This document shows positions 18,763-27,451 of a stretch of DNA of 64,000 bases, piece by piece. A program made the position numbers and the translations under genes. The notes under the pieces are model-generated. The model saw nothing but the letters and a program-made list of their open reading frames with translations, had not been told where the DNA came from and did not search any database. Numbering within the stretch: position 1 is the stretch's first letter; each line of letters starts with the position of its first letter. This DNA comes from Dongia_B soli (GTDB taxonomy: Bacteria > Pseudomonadota > Alphaproteobacteria > Dongiales > Dongiaceae): assembly GCF_034044715.1 (NCBI RefSeq), contig NZ_JAXCLW010000002.1:310001-374000 (forward strand), written 5' to 3'.

Positions 18763-18787
18763 TCATTCTCGGCTGAAACGAGAATGA
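18763..18787. repeat. Nine-bp inverted repeat after the RND operon
   Basis: TCATTCTCG (18763-18771) and CGAGAATGA (18779-18787) form a perfect stem with a seven-base loop, 130 bases after the outer-membrane factor gene and 76 bases before the next one. No T-run follows, so it is either a weak terminator or a protein-binding site for the following gene pair. Apart from this stem the 230-base gap shows nothing. Confidence 0.4.
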
Positions 18788-18862
18788 ATCCCCATTAGAA
18801 CGAATCCTTTCGATTTATCCTGAAGACCGGTTTCTGAATCAGACTTGATTTAGGGGGGACGG

Positions 18863-19333
18863 ATGAACAGGTGTCGAAGGTTGCAGATCCGGCACTCGAG
18901 CCGCCGCAGGCTGCTGCTGTCGTTGTGTGGGCTGGGTCTGGTTCACGCCCTTCCGGCCGATGCCGAAGATCCGACGCCATCCGGCACGGTCGAAATATCC
19001 CAAGTGCAAATCGCCTTCATTGGCAGCGGCAATCTCGGGGGCGGGACCCTGCATTATCAGGACAATTCATATTCCTTCACGATCGGCGGATTGGGAATCG
19101 GCGGGTTCGGCATTTCCAAAATGGAAGCGATCGGCACGGTCTATGACCTGCACCGGCTCTCCGATTTCAAGGGCGCTTACATTCAGGGACGGTATGGTTA
19201 CGCTGCGGGCGAGGCCGGTTCCGGCGATCTCTGGCTAAAAAATGCCAGCGGGGTCGTTTTGCAACTCAAAACCAAGCGCCAAGGCCTGGCTCTGTCGCTT
19301 GGCGGTGATGCCGTTTACATCGATTTCGATTGA
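18863..19333 (+). CDS. Secreted glycine-rich beta protein of unknown function
   Basis: The product has 156 residues with an arginine-rich N-terminus, a hydrophobic signal segment (about 17-31) and cleavage near PADA/ED. The mature part is glycine-rich and looks like an all-beta domain: VQIAFIGSGNLGGGTLHYQD, SFTIGGLGIGGFGISKMEA, DLWLKNASGVVLQLKTKRQG and LALSLGGDAVYIDFD. I recall similar uncharacterised periplasmic proteins in proteobacteria but cannot name the family with confidence. The stop overlaps a possible start of the next gene (TGATG), so the two small secreted proteins are probably co-expressed. Confidence 0.65.
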   Translation: MNRCRRLQIRHSSRRRLLLSLCGLGLVHALPADAEDPTPSGTVEISQVQIAFIGSGNLGGGTLHYQDNSYSFTIGGLGIGGFGISKMEAIGTVYDLHRLSDFKGAYIQGRYGYAAGEAGSGDLWLKNASGVVLQLKTKRQGLALSLGGDAVYIDFD

Positions 19334-19344
19334 TGGAGCCTCCG

Positions 19345-19905
19345 ATGTATGCCGTCCTCCATCGCAGCTTTCGTGCCGTTACCGTTTCGATCGCGGCTAT
19401 TGTCGCATTTGGGTGGGTTACGATCAGCGGTGATGCATGGGCGAAAACCACGCAGACAATTCGTGCCTTCTCCGTTTGGCATGCCCAAGGAAAACTGCCG
19501 GATTCCGCGACGACCCAAAGCATCTATAAGAATGTGATTGCCGGTCCGCTTTATGTCGATACGGAGAAGGGGCCTGTATCGGCCGGAAAAATGACCTGCA
19601 AAGCCATTCTCCAGGTCAACCAGGAGGATAGAACCCAAAGCGGCTCCGCAGATTGTACCCTGATGGTCAAGGATGGCGCCGAGGTGACGGCCAAGCTCGA
19701 TTGCAAAGGGGTCTTCATGGTGGGTTGCTCGGGCAATTTCACCCTCGTCGGTGGCTCGGGTCCGCTGAAAAATATCAAGGGCGGTGGAAAGGTAATCATC
19801 CGGAGCGAGTTTGCTGATGCACGGGCCAGAGGCACGCAGGCATCGGCGGTCGACCTCCAATCAGGTATCCTTTATCTCCCGGCTTTGACATACGAGCTGC
19901 CGTAG
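19345..19905 (+). CDS. Secreted cysteine-containing protein of unknown function
   Basis: The ATG at 19345 is chosen because GGAG lies six bases upstream. An ATG at 19333 that overlaps the previous stop is also open. The product (186 residues) has a signal peptide ending near GDAWA/KT. It carries four cysteines in the mature part (KMTCKAIL, SADCTLMV, KLDCKGVF, VGCSGNF), which could form two disulfides. A GSGPLKNIKGGGKVII segment resembles the beta-barrel turns of small secreted barrels, but I do not recognise a family. It follows the gene for another small secreted protein on the same strand. Confidence 0.65.
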   Translation: MYAVLHRSFRAVTVSIAAIVAFGWVTISGDAWAKTTQTIRAFSVWHAQGKLPDSATTQSIYKNVIAGPLYVDTEKGPVSAGKMTCKAILQVNQEDRTQSGSADCTLMVKDGAEVTAKLDCKGVFMVGCSGNFTLVGGSGPLKNIKGGGKVIIRSEFADARARGTQASAVDLQSGILYLPALTYELP

Positions 19906-19968
19906 ATGCTTTCCTCTTGCCGGCCCAGCTGGCGGCCATGTGTTGCAAACCTGAAAGTCGGTCGACGG

Positions 19969-20997
19969 TCAGGTGCTTTCGCGCGTCACCAGAGAAAAGC
20001 CGAGATCATATGTCGGCACGGTCGGCTGCTTGCCTTCCAGCAGGGTCAGCAGCAAATTCGCCGACTGCCGACCCACCTGATAGCGTGGTGTTGCAATTGT
20101 CGTCAGCGACGGCAAGGTCCAGCCCGAAGCCGGCAGATCATTGAAGCCGGCAATGGCAAGTTGCTTGGGCACTTCGATTTTTCTGCGCTGGCATTGAAAG
20201 AGAGCCCCTTGCGCCAGATCGTCATTGCAAAAGAAAATGGCGTCGCAATCGGGTGCTTCTGCCAGCAATTGATCCAGGAGATTGGCGCCCATGCTGATCG
20301 ATGACGGTTCCGGCACCAGCAATTCGCGTCTGGGGTCGTAAAGATCGGCGTCTCGTAGCGCTTGCCGATAGCCATCAGCACGTGCCAGCGTACGCGGGTC
20401 AAGCTGCGCCGCAACGAAAGCGATACGCCGATATCCCTGATCCAGCAAATGCCGGGCCATGGCGTAACCACCATCGAATTGCGAGAAGCCGACGCAATAG
20501 CAGCCGGGGCGATCCGTCGTTTCCATCATGTGAACGGTCGGCTGCCGTAGGGCTTCAAGACGGTTCCAAGTGCTTGGCAGATGATCGATCCCGGTTAGCA
20601 GCAACCCATCGGGCAAAAATTCCAGATAAGTTTGCAGCAGGCGCTCTTCCTCCAGCGGTGAATAGCGGGTGACGCCGATCAGCATTTGATAGCCGCGGGG
20701 ATGCAGGACATCGTGGATGCCGGCCAGCATTTCCACGAATACCATATTGGTCATTGAAGGAATAAGGACGACGACATTCATTGATGGGGCGCCCGCGAGC
20801 GCGCTGGCGACACGGTTAGGCACGTAACCCAGTTTCTCCGCATGGGTGAAGATGCGTGTCCGCAATTCTTCCGTCACCAGATCCGGCTTTTTGAAAGCAC
20901 GGGAAACCGTAATGGTGCTGACGCCGGCCAAGCGAGCGATATCGGCCATGGTGGTACGACCAGTACTGGACGATCGTGGCTTTCTGGAACGCATCAT
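19969..20997 (-). CDS. LacI-family regulator, GntR-like (gluconate)
   Basis: The product has 342 residues. The LacI helix-turn-helix is TMADIARLAGVSTITVSRAF (about 16-35), followed by the hinge helix NRVASALAG. The periplasmic-binding-protein-like sensor domain includes ARHLLDQGYRRIAFVAAQLD, AIFFCNDDLAQGALFQCQRR and LAIAGFNDLPASGWT. The DNA-binding and hinge regions fit the GntR branch that controls gluconate use, and the divergent neighbour is gluconokinase with a matching operator between them. The inferred role is a repressor released by gluconate. Confidence 0.85.
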   Translation of the reverse strand: MMRSRKPRSSSTGRTTMADIARLAGVSTITVSRAFKKPDLVTEELRTRIFTHAEKLGYVPNRVASALAGAPSMNVVVLIPSMTNMVFVEMLAGIHDVLHPRGYQMLIGVTRYSPLEEERLLQTYLEFLPDGLLLTGIDHLPSTWNRLEALRQPTVHMMETTDRPGCYCVGFSQFDGGYAMARHLLDQGYRRIAFVAAQLDPRTLARADGYRQALRDADLYDPRRELLVPEPSSISMGANLLDQLLAEAPDCDAIFFCNDDLAQGALFQCQRRKIEVPKQLAIAGFNDLPASGWTLPSLTTIATPRYQVGRQSANLLLTLLEGKQPTVPTYDLGFSLVTREST

Positions 20998-21057
20998 TGC
21001 CCCGCAGTCAAAAGGATGTGACAGGCATAGCCATAGAATCAGTTCTACAGCTAGTTT

Positions 21058-21073
21058 ATGTTAGCGATAACAG
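21058..21073. promoter_or_regulatory. Candidate GntR operator
   Basis: ATGTTAGCGATAACAG contains the perfect inverted repeat TGTTA/TAACA around GCGA. It resembles GntR operators of enterobacteria and lies between the divergent LacI-type regulator and gluconokinase genes, 60 bases before the regulator start. Confidence 0.6.
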
Positions 21074-21208
21074 TTTGCTACTTTGGCAATATCCGTAATT
21101 TCACCGGAAACATTGGGGCGAGCGGTGGCCGCGACCGGTGGGTTATAAGCGAATAGGAGGCCAATGTGTTAATGCATTGGCTGAGGCAAGGCAGGGTCGA
21201 GAGGCGAG

Positions 21209-21730
21209 ATGGAAAATAACATTCCAAAAATGATCCTTGTCGTCATGGGTGTCTCTGGCTCCGGCAAATCGACCATCGCCCGATTGCTGAGCAAGGCGCT
21301 TGGCTGGGAGATGCGGGAAGGAGATGATCTCCATCCAGCGGCGAATATCGAAAAGATGCGCCATCGCATTCCGCTTGATGATGAGGACCGCCGTCCGTGG
21401 CTTGCAGCGATCGCGCAGGTTATTGACACTTGGCGACAGGAAGATCAGGCCGGCATCATTACCTGCTCCGCGCTCAAGGGCAGTTACCGCGAAAGCTTGG
21501 CAGCGGGCCGGCCGGAAGTTTGCTTCATCTATCTGCAGGGCAGCAAAAAGCTGATCCAATCGCGCCTGGCTCACCGGGCGGGTCATTTCATGCCGCCCGA
21601 ATTGCTGGACAGCCAGTTCGCCGATCTGGAAGCCCCTACAGGGGAAGAGCGCACGGTAACTGTCGATATTTCGGGGACGCCCGAAATCATTGCCGAGCAT
21701 ATTCTATCGAAATTGCGGCAATTAACGTGA
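21209..21730 (+). CDS. gntK: Gluconokinase
   Basis: This 173-residue P-loop kinase makes 6-phosphogluconate from gluconate and ATP. The Walker A motif is MGVSGSGKSTIA (about 13-24). Family motifs follow: WEMREGDDLHPAANIEKM, IPLDDEDRRPWLAAIA, ITCSALKGSYRESL and HRAGHFMPPELLDSQFADLE. The length is normal for the family. No gluconate transporter lies next to it in the window. Regulation by the divergent GntR-like protein is inferred from the operator between them. Confidence 0.93.
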   Translation: MENNIPKMILVVMGVSGSGKSTIARLLSKALGWEMREGDDLHPAANIEKMRHRIPLDDEDRRPWLAAIAQVIDTWRQEDQAGIITCSALKGSYRESLAAGRPEVCFIYLQGSKKLIQSRLAHRAGHFMPPELLDSQFADLEAPTGEERTVTVDISGTPEIIAEHILSKLRQLT

Positions 21731-21732
21731 CA

Positions 21733-21768
21733 CAAGCCCAGGTCGTACCGTCACCTGGAACCGGCTTG
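21733..21768 (+). terminator. Nested hairpin after gntK
   Basis: Just after the gntK stop, CAAGCC (21733-21738) pairs with GGCTTG (21763-21768), and CCAGGT (21738-21743) pairs with ACCTGG (21753-21758) inside. No T-run follows, so an intrinsic terminator is possible but not certain. Confidence 0.35.
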
Positions 21769-21787
21769 ACGCAGCCCGGCATCATGC

Positions 21788-21809
21788 TACTGTTCGTATA
21801 CAAATAGTA
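21788..21809. promoter_or_regulatory. Candidate MarR operator of the heterocycle operon
   Basis: A 22-bp palindrome matches itself at 18 of 22 positions: outer arms TACT and AGTA, inner TT and AA, and a central GTATAC (21796-21801). It lies about 50 bases before the GTG start of the MarR gene that opens the operon, the expected place for an autoregulatory MarR site. Confidence 0.6.
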
Positions 21810-21859
21810 CGTCCGGTAAACGGGCGGCTGGTTCATTTCGAACCATCTGGGAGAAATTC

Positions 21860-22330
21860 GTGTCACCCAAGGCGACATCTCGTCGAGCTGCCGACGCGGC
21901 CGTACTGTACGAACTCGAATCGCAAATCGGCTTTGTGCTGCGTCGCGCGCATCAGCGCCATGTATCGATTTTTGCCGACTGCATGGCTGAGCTGTCTTTG
22001 ACGCCTCAGCAGTTTTCGGCTCTGGTCAAAATCCAGGACGAAGTTGCCGTTTCGCAGAACCGCCTGGGTCGGCTGACCGCCATGGATCCCGCGACGATTC
22101 TGGGCGTGGTCCAAAGGCTCATTCAGCGCGGCCTCGTGAATCGCAGTCCCGATCCCGTTGATCCCCGCTCGACACGGCTGACGCTGACAGAAAAGGGACA
22201 AGAGCTTGTTGCCTCAGCTTTGCCGATGGCGCGGGAAGCGACAGATCGTACCCTGGCGCACCTGTCTTCGGCTGAACGGAAGGACCTGCAGCGATTATTG
22301 AGCAAACTGGCGACGGGAGAGGATGAATGA
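21860..22330 (+). CDS. MarR-family regulator at the head of the heterocycle-degradation operon
   Basis: The product has 156 residues and starts at a GTG with a GGGAG ribosome binding site. The winged-helix core is EVAVSQNRLGRLTAMDPATI, followed by VQRLIQRGLVNRSPDPVDPR (wing region PVDPRSTRL) and LTEKGQELV. The last bases overlap the ATG of the FAD-subunit gene (ATGA), which ties the regulator to the catabolic genes. Members of this group often respond to aromatic ligands, so the operon substrate or an intermediate is a plausible effector. Confidence 0.87.
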   Translation: MSPKATSRRAADAAVLYELESQIGFVLRRAHQRHVSIFADCMAELSLTPQQFSALVKIQDEVAVSQNRLGRLTAMDPATILGVVQRLIQRGLVNRSPDPVDPRSTRLTLTEKGQELVASALPMAREATDRTLAHLSSAERKDLQRLLSKLATGEDE

Positions 22331-23172
22331 AGCCGTCACTCTATTTCCGGCCAACCAATTTGCAGGAGGCGCTCGCCGCGCTGAGTGAGAATTCCTGGTC
22401 AGTCCTGGCAGGCGGTACGGATTTCTATCCGGCGCGGCTGGGCAAGGCCTTGGACGAGAATGTCCTCGATATCAGTGCCATCATTGGCCAGGAAAAGATT
22501 AGTTACACCGACGGGCAGTGGCGGCTGTCCCTGCAGGCAACCTGGTCCGATCTGATGGCCGACAATAGGCTGCCGGCACGCTTCGAGGGGCTGAAGCATG
22601 CGGCGCGGGAAGTTGGCGGCGTGCAAATCCAGAATCGCGCCACGATTTGCGGCAATCTTTGCAATGCTTCACCGGCTGCCGATGGCATCCCAAACCTGCT
22701 CGCCTTGAATGCCCAGGTGGAGTTGATGTCACTGCAAGGCAAGCGGATCTTGCCGATTGCCGATTTTCTCGAAGGCAACCGGCGGACGTTGCGGCGTGAC
22801 GATGAATTGGTCACGGCTTTACTTGTCCCCGATTCAGGCCGCCCGGCACGTTCGACCTTCCTGAAGTTGGGCGCTCGGAAGTATCTGGTGATCTCCATCG
22901 TCATGGTGGGAGCGGTTCTTGAGCTATCCGACGACTTACGCATCGTGACTGCCCGTATCGCCGTCGGTGCATGCTCGCCGGTGGCCCAGCGTCTGCCTTT
23001 GCTGGAGCAGGATCTCATTGGGCGGCAGCTTGAGACGTCCTTGGCCGATGTGGTGGATGAGCGGCATCTGGCACCCCTTGCGCCGATCGACGATGTGCGG
23101 GGCACTGCAGAATATCGTCACGACGCCGTCATCACCCTGCTGCAGCGCAGCCTGATGGAACTTAGCCGATGA
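22327..23172 (+). CDS. FAD-binding subunit of a molybdenum hydroxylase (CoxM/XdhA type)
   Basis: The product has 281 residues and is the FAD domain of the xanthine dehydrogenase family. The first FAD motif is VLAGGTDFYPARLG (about 26-39). The second, GGVQIQNRATICGNLCNASP, holds the usual (T/A)-x-GGN-like turn as ATICGNL, followed by AAD. The C-terminal part matches the CO-dehydrogenase flavoprotein C-terminal domain (TFLKLGARKYLVISIVMVGA). It passes electrons from the iron-sulfur clusters of the partner encoded next, which overlaps it by ATGA. The acceptor is unknown. Confidence 0.9.
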   Translation: MKPSLYFRPTNLQEALAALSENSWSVLAGGTDFYPARLGKALDENVLDISAIIGQEKISYTDGQWRLSLQATWSDLMADNRLPARFEGLKHAAREVGGVQIQNRATICGNLCNASPAADGIPNLLALNAQVELMSLQGKRILPIADFLEGNRRTLRRDDELVTALLVPDSGRPARSTFLKLGARKYLVISIVMVGAVLELSDDLRIVTARIAVGACSPVAQRLPLLEQDLIGRQLETSLADVVDERHLAPLAPIDDVRGTAEYRHDAVITLLQRSLMELSR

Positions 23173-25916
23173 CCCAGCAATCCATTCGTTTTACGGTCAA
23201 TGATAAGCCGGCTGAGGTCACAGTCGATCCGTTGCGGCGCCTGTCCGATGTCCTGCGGGAAGACCTCCACCTGACCGGCACCAAGGTCGGCTGCAATGCC
23301 GGCGATTGCGGAGCATGCACCGTCTTGGTGGATGGTCGGCAAAGCTGTGCCTGCCTCATTCCAGTGGGGCAGGTGGCGGGGCATGCGGTCGTCACGGTTG
23401 AAGGGTTGGCTGCCAAGGGCCAGCTCAGTCAATTGCAGCAGGCCTTCCAGGATCACGGCGCGGCACAGTGCGGGATCTGTACGCCTGGCATGCTGATGGC
23501 CGCGTCCGACCTACTGGCGCAGTCACCGTCGCCAACGGAAGAGGACGTGCTTGATGCCTTGGGCGGCGTCCTGTGCCGCTGCACTGGATATCGCAAGATT
23601 GTCGATGCCGTGCTGTCGCTGGGCAAGAAAGCGGCAATCCCGCCGCATGGAAATGCCGTTGTGGGTTCAAGACTGCCGAAGGTCGATGGTGTGGCCAAGA
23701 TTACCGGCACTGAGCGCTATGGGGCCGATAGCTGGCCTGCAGACAGCCTGGCTTTGCGTGCCGTCCGGTCGCCGCATCACCATGCGCGCTTCATTTTTGG
23801 CAATTTTGCGCCGTTATTTGCGGCCCATCCCGGTCTGGTAAAAATACTGACGGCCGCGGATATTCCCGGACAAAATCTTTTCGGCATCTATCCCACCGGC
23901 AAGGATCAACCGGTTTTCGCGGAAGGTTATGTACGTTTCCGCGGCGAAGCGATTTGCGCCCTGGTTGGCGATGGCGAGGCACTTGCCGCGATCCGGGACG
24001 ATGAGCTTCCCGTTGAATGGGAAATCTTGCCGCCGTTGCAAGGAGTGGACGCAGCTTTATCCCGTGGCGCTGCGCAGTTGCACGAAACGGCAAAGGGCAA
24101 TGTCCTGATTGAAGGCCGGCTGGCGAGAGGCAATGTCGATGCCGCTATCACGCAAGCCGATATAAGCCTTTCGGACACTTTCCAGACCTCCTTCGTCGAA
24201 CACGCCTATATCGAGCCGGAGGCGGGCTTTGCCCGGCGCGTTGGTGATCGGCTGGAAATCTTCGCCACGACGCAAACCCCTTACATGGATCGGGATGAGG
24301 TCGCCCTCATCATGGGTTTGCGGCAGGAGCAAATCCGCATCATTCCCAGTGCGGTCGGCGGCGGTTTCGGCGGCAAGCTCGATTTGTCGCTGCAGCCGAT
24401 GATCGCCGTGGCGGCCTGGTTGTTGAACCGGCCGGTGCGCTGCACTTATTCGCGTCCTGAATCGATGGCCTCCACCACCAAGCGGCATCCTGCCTCGATC
24501 GCCATTACTGTTGCGGCAACCAAGGAGGGCCGGCTGTCGGCGGTGCGCTTCCATGGCGATTACAATACAGGCGCTTATGCTTCCTGGGGGCCGACGGTCG
24601 CCAATCGCGTGCCGGTTCACGCCATGGGCCCTTATCAGGTGCCGGCGGTCTATTGTACAACGCGCGCGATCTATACCAATGATACACCGGCCGGTGCCTT
24701 CCGCGGATTCGGCGTGCCGCAGGCGGCGATCGCGCTGGAAACCATGCTCGACGATCTCGCCGAGAAGCTAAATCTTTGCCCCTTCGAATTCCGCTATCAG
24801 AATGCTTTGGACAAAGGCTCGCTAACAGCCAGCGGGCAGCGTCTCGAAGCCAGCGTCGGACTGCGCGCCTGTCTCGATGCATTGCGGCCTCATTGGCAAC
24901 GAATGCGGTCGGAAGTCGCCGACTTCAATAAAAGGTCGGGCGCCCTGCGACGCGGTGTCGGCGTCGGTTGCGGTTGGTACGGCATCGGCAATACCTCATT
25001 GCCCAATCCCTCGATCATGCGGATCGGTTTGAAGCGTGACGGACGCGTCACGCTTTACAGTGGTGCGCTGGATATCGGCCAGGGTTCAAACACGATCATG
25101 ATGCAGATCTGCGCCGATGCCCTGGGTGTGCCGCTATCGGTGATCGATCTGGTAACGGGCGATACCGATCTCACGCCGGATGCGGGCAAGACCTCGGCGT
25201 CGCGCCAGACTTTTGTTTCGGGCGCGGCCTTGCGCCTGGCCGCCGACGATCTGCGCCACCAGATCCTGCGTCTTGCCAATGTGGGCGACGGGGGGCGGCT
25301 TGCGCTCGAGGGCGACACACTGCGGGTCAGCGATGGTGTCACGGAACGGATGATCGATCTTGCCCGGCTGCCCGAGGCTGGCGACAAAGGCGATGTGCTG
25401 GTGGGTGAGGGCCGGTTCGATCCGCCGACGACAACGCTGGATGCCGATGGACAGGGCATTCCCTATGCGACTTACAGCTTCTCCGCTCAGCTCGCCCTGG
25501 TCGAGGTGGATGTCGAACTGGGTACCACGAAGGTTCTGCGTATTGCCGCTGCGGCCGATGTGGGCAGGGCGATCAATCCGACACAGGTGGAAGGCCAGCT
25601 GCATGGCGGTGTCGCGCAAGGGCTCGGCCTCGCCTTGATGGAAGAATACATTCCCGGTCGGACGGAAAATCTGCACGATTATCTCATCCCGACGATTGGC
25701 GATGTGCCGCCCATCGACACGTATATTATCGAGGATGAAGAGCCCTTGGGGCCTTTCGGTGCCAAAGGGATCGGCGAGCCGGCATTGGTGCCGACGGCGC
25801 CAGCGATTTTAAACGCCATACGGCATGCGACAGGTGCACGCATGACCCGGGTGCCGGCGACACCCGATCGGTTGCGGGCAGCCTTGCGCGCCGGGAAACG
25901 CGAGGCGGCCGAATGA
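23169..25916 (+). CDS. Fused [2Fe-2S] and molybdopterin subunit of a molybdenum hydroxylase
   Basis: The protein of 915 residues joins two subunits that are separate in many relatives. Residues 1-155 hold two [2Fe-2S] sites: C42, C47, C50 and C62 (plant type), then C101, C104, C136 and C138. Residues about 165-915 are the molybdenum-cofactor domain, with AVGGGFGGKLDLSLQPMIAV, PAGAFRGFGVPQAAIALETM, YSGALDIGQGSNTIMMQICA and the catalytic glutamate E870 in GIGEPALVP. Enzymes of this family hydroxylate a ring carbon next to nitrogen using water. In this operon the likely substrate is an N-heteroaromatic acid, by inference from the next genes. Confidence 0.9.
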   Translation: MTQQSIRFTVNDKPAEVTVDPLRRLSDVLREDLHLTGTKVGCNAGDCGACTVLVDGRQSCACLIPVGQVAGHAVVTVEGLAAKGQLSQLQQAFQDHGAAQCGICTPGMLMAASDLLAQSPSPTEEDVLDALGGVLCRCTGYRKIVDAVLSLGKKAAIPPHGNAVVGSRLPKVDGVAKITGTERYGADSWPADSLALRAVRSPHHHARFIFGNFAPLFAAHPGLVKILTAADIPGQNLFGIYPTGKDQPVFAEGYVRFRGEAICALVGDGEALAAIRDDELPVEWEILPPLQGVDAALSRGAAQLHETAKGNVLIEGRLARGNVDAAITQADISLSDTFQTSFVEHAYIEPEAGFARRVGDRLEIFATTQTPYMDRDEVALIMGLRQEQIRIIPSAVGGGFGGKLDLSLQPMIAVAAWLLNRPVRCTYSRPESMASTTKRHPASIAITVAATKEGRLSAVRFHGDYNTGAYASWGPTVANRVPVHAMGPYQVPAVYCTTRAIYTNDTPAGAFRGFGVPQAAIALETMLDDLAEKLNLCPFEFRYQNALDKGSLTASGQRLEASVGLRACLDALRPHWQRMRSEVADFNKRSGALRRGVGVGCGWYGIGNTSLPNPSIMRIGLKRDGRVTLYSGALDIGQGSNTIMMQICADALGVPLSVIDLVTGDTDLTPDAGKTSASRQTFVSGAALRLAADDLRHQILRLANVGDGGRLALEGDTLRVSDGVTERMIDLARLPEAGDKGDVLVGEGRFDPPTTTLDADGQGIPYATYSFSAQLALVEVDVELGTTKVLRIAAAADVGRAINPTQVEGQLHGGVAQGLGLALMEEYIPGRTENLHDYLIPTIGDVPPIDTYIIEDEEPLGPFGAKGIGEPALVPTAPAILNAIRHATGARMTRVPATPDRLRAALRAGKREAAE

Positions 25917-27451
25917 CCAGTTCCGAGACTCCCGATCCGCGTGGATCGACGGATGCACCAAGCGAACGGGCCCTGGCCGAAGCGAAGGCGGCATCGGCCG
26001 ATACCATCATCACCTGCGATGCTTGTCCGGTCCTGTGCCGTATCCGGGCAGGAAAGACCGGTGCCTGCGACCGATATGGCAATGTAGAGGGCAAGCTGAC
26101 CCGTATGGATGCGATGGTCGTGGCGCAGCGTCTGAGCGCCGATAATACCGGCATGGTCCCTTTCCTGAATAAGGAATGGGATGGCCGTCTGGTCCCTGGC
26201 GCGGAAACCTTTGTCACCGGCATCGGAGCGGGAACGACTTATCCGGATTACAAGCCCGCACCCTTCATCGTGTCCTCGCAGGTTGACGGTGTCGATATGA
26301 TCACCGTGGTCACCGAGGGCATCTTCAGCTATTGCGGCGTCAAGGTGAAGATCGATACCGACCGCTATATCGGTCCGGAACAGGCGGCGGTGCGGCTAAA
26401 CGGGGAACAGATCGGCCATGTCACCACGGCCGAATACGGTTCCCAAATGCTGGCCTTGGGTGGTGTCCGCCATTTGACCGGCGGCAGCAAGAAGGAGGGC
26501 ACAGTCACCTGCGATGCTTTGCTGACGCTCTGCAACAAAGGTGCCGTCGATATGACAATCGATGGCGGTGCGACCTTGCGGGTGCACGCCGGAAAGCCAC
26601 CGGTGATCGATGGCATCGAAGAACATCGGATGCGGGTGGGATGCGGTTCGGCCACGATCGGGATTTTTGCCCAGCAATGGCGCGACCATGTCGACGAGGT
26701 GATCGTGGTGGACGACCATATCACCGGGGTTTTGAGCGAACATCAGGCGGGGCGCTTCCTCGAGATGAAGCCTGCCGGAATTCGCGTGCGCGGCCGGAAA
26801 TCGACGCCCGGCCGCTACTTCCAGGTCGCCAATCCCGGAACCGGCTGGGGCGGCACGGATATCGAGAATCCGCTGGCTATCATCGAAAAGATTTCGGCTG
26901 AAACCGCCTGGCCCGGCCTGCGCTTGCTGATGGTGTCGACCACCGGCGAGCATCACGCTTATTTCATCCTCGACGATCAATTGGTGCCAAAACCTGCGGG
27001 GATCCCGGCTGCAATTGCCAAAGTGGTCGAGCGGATCGGCGAGAACTGCGAACCTGCCCTGTGCACGGTGCTTTTCATGGGGGGCGCCGGCGGCAGCTTG
27101 CGGGCTGGGGTGACGGAAAATCCGATCAGATTGACCCGATCCGTCCGCGATGCTTTGACCCGGGTGACCGCCGGCGGTGCGCCGGTCTATGTCTGGCCGG
27201 GCGGTGGCATCACCATCATGGTCGATGTTGCCACCATGCCGGAAAATTCGTTCGGCTATGTACCGACGCCCGCTCTTGTCGCACCGATCGAGTTCACCAT
27301 GCGGCGCGCAGATTACGAAGCGATGGGCGGGCATATAGGGCAAGTCCGGTCGATTACAGAGATCGGCGAGACTGCTTCTGTCAAATCCATTGCTTGGGAA
27401 AATGACCAGCCTTGGCCACTCCGACCTTTTTTGGAGGGCGATGCGTCATGA
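25913..27451 (+). CDS. 6-hydroxynicotinate reductase-like iron-sulfur flavoprotein
   Basis: The product has 512 residues and looks like the 6-hydroxynicotinate reductase family, known from Eubacterium barkeri. There it reduces 6-hydroxynicotinate to 1,4,5,6-tetrahydro-6-oxonicotinate and carries iron-sulfur clusters and a covalently bound flavin. Here an N-terminal cluster motif is seen at C35, C38, C42 and C52. Further cysteines occur at VTCDALLTLCNKGA and VGCGSATIG. The C-terminal half has glycine-rich stretches (FMGGAGGSLRAGVTENPIR, PVYVWPGGGITIMVDV). It overlaps the hydroxylase by ATGA, which agrees with sequential steps of one pathway. The actual substrate is not proven by sequence. Confidence 0.78.
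   Translation: MTSSETPDPRGSTDAPSERALAEAKAASADTIITCDACPVLCRIRAGKTGACDRYGNVEGKLTRMDAMVVAQRLSADNTGMVPFLNKEWDGRLVPGAETFVTGIGAGTTYPDYKPAPFIVSSQVDGVDMITVVTEGIFSYCGVKVKIDTDRYIGPEQAAVRLNGEQIGHVTTAEYGSQMLALGGVRHLTGGSKKEGTVTCDALLTLCNKGAVDMTIDGGATLRVHAGKPPVIDGIEEHRMRVGCGSATIGIFAQQWRDHVDEVIVVDDHITGVLSEHQAGRFLEMKPAGIRVRGRKSTPGRYFQVANPGTGWGGTDIENPLAIIEKISAETAWPGLRLLMVSTTGEHHAYFILDDQLVPKPAGIPAAIAKVVERIGENCEPALCTVLFMGGAGGSLRAGVTENPIRLTRSVRDALTRVTAGGAPVYVWPGGGITIMVDVATMPENSFGYVPTPALVAPIEFTMRRADYEAMGGHIGQVRSITEIGETASVKSIAWENDQPWPLRPFLEGDAS

Noticed and set aside
26396..27343. Minus-strand open frame opposite the reductase-like gene
   Set aside because: It is an antisense shadow of a gene with cluster motifs and operon overlap; no start signal or domain is seen.
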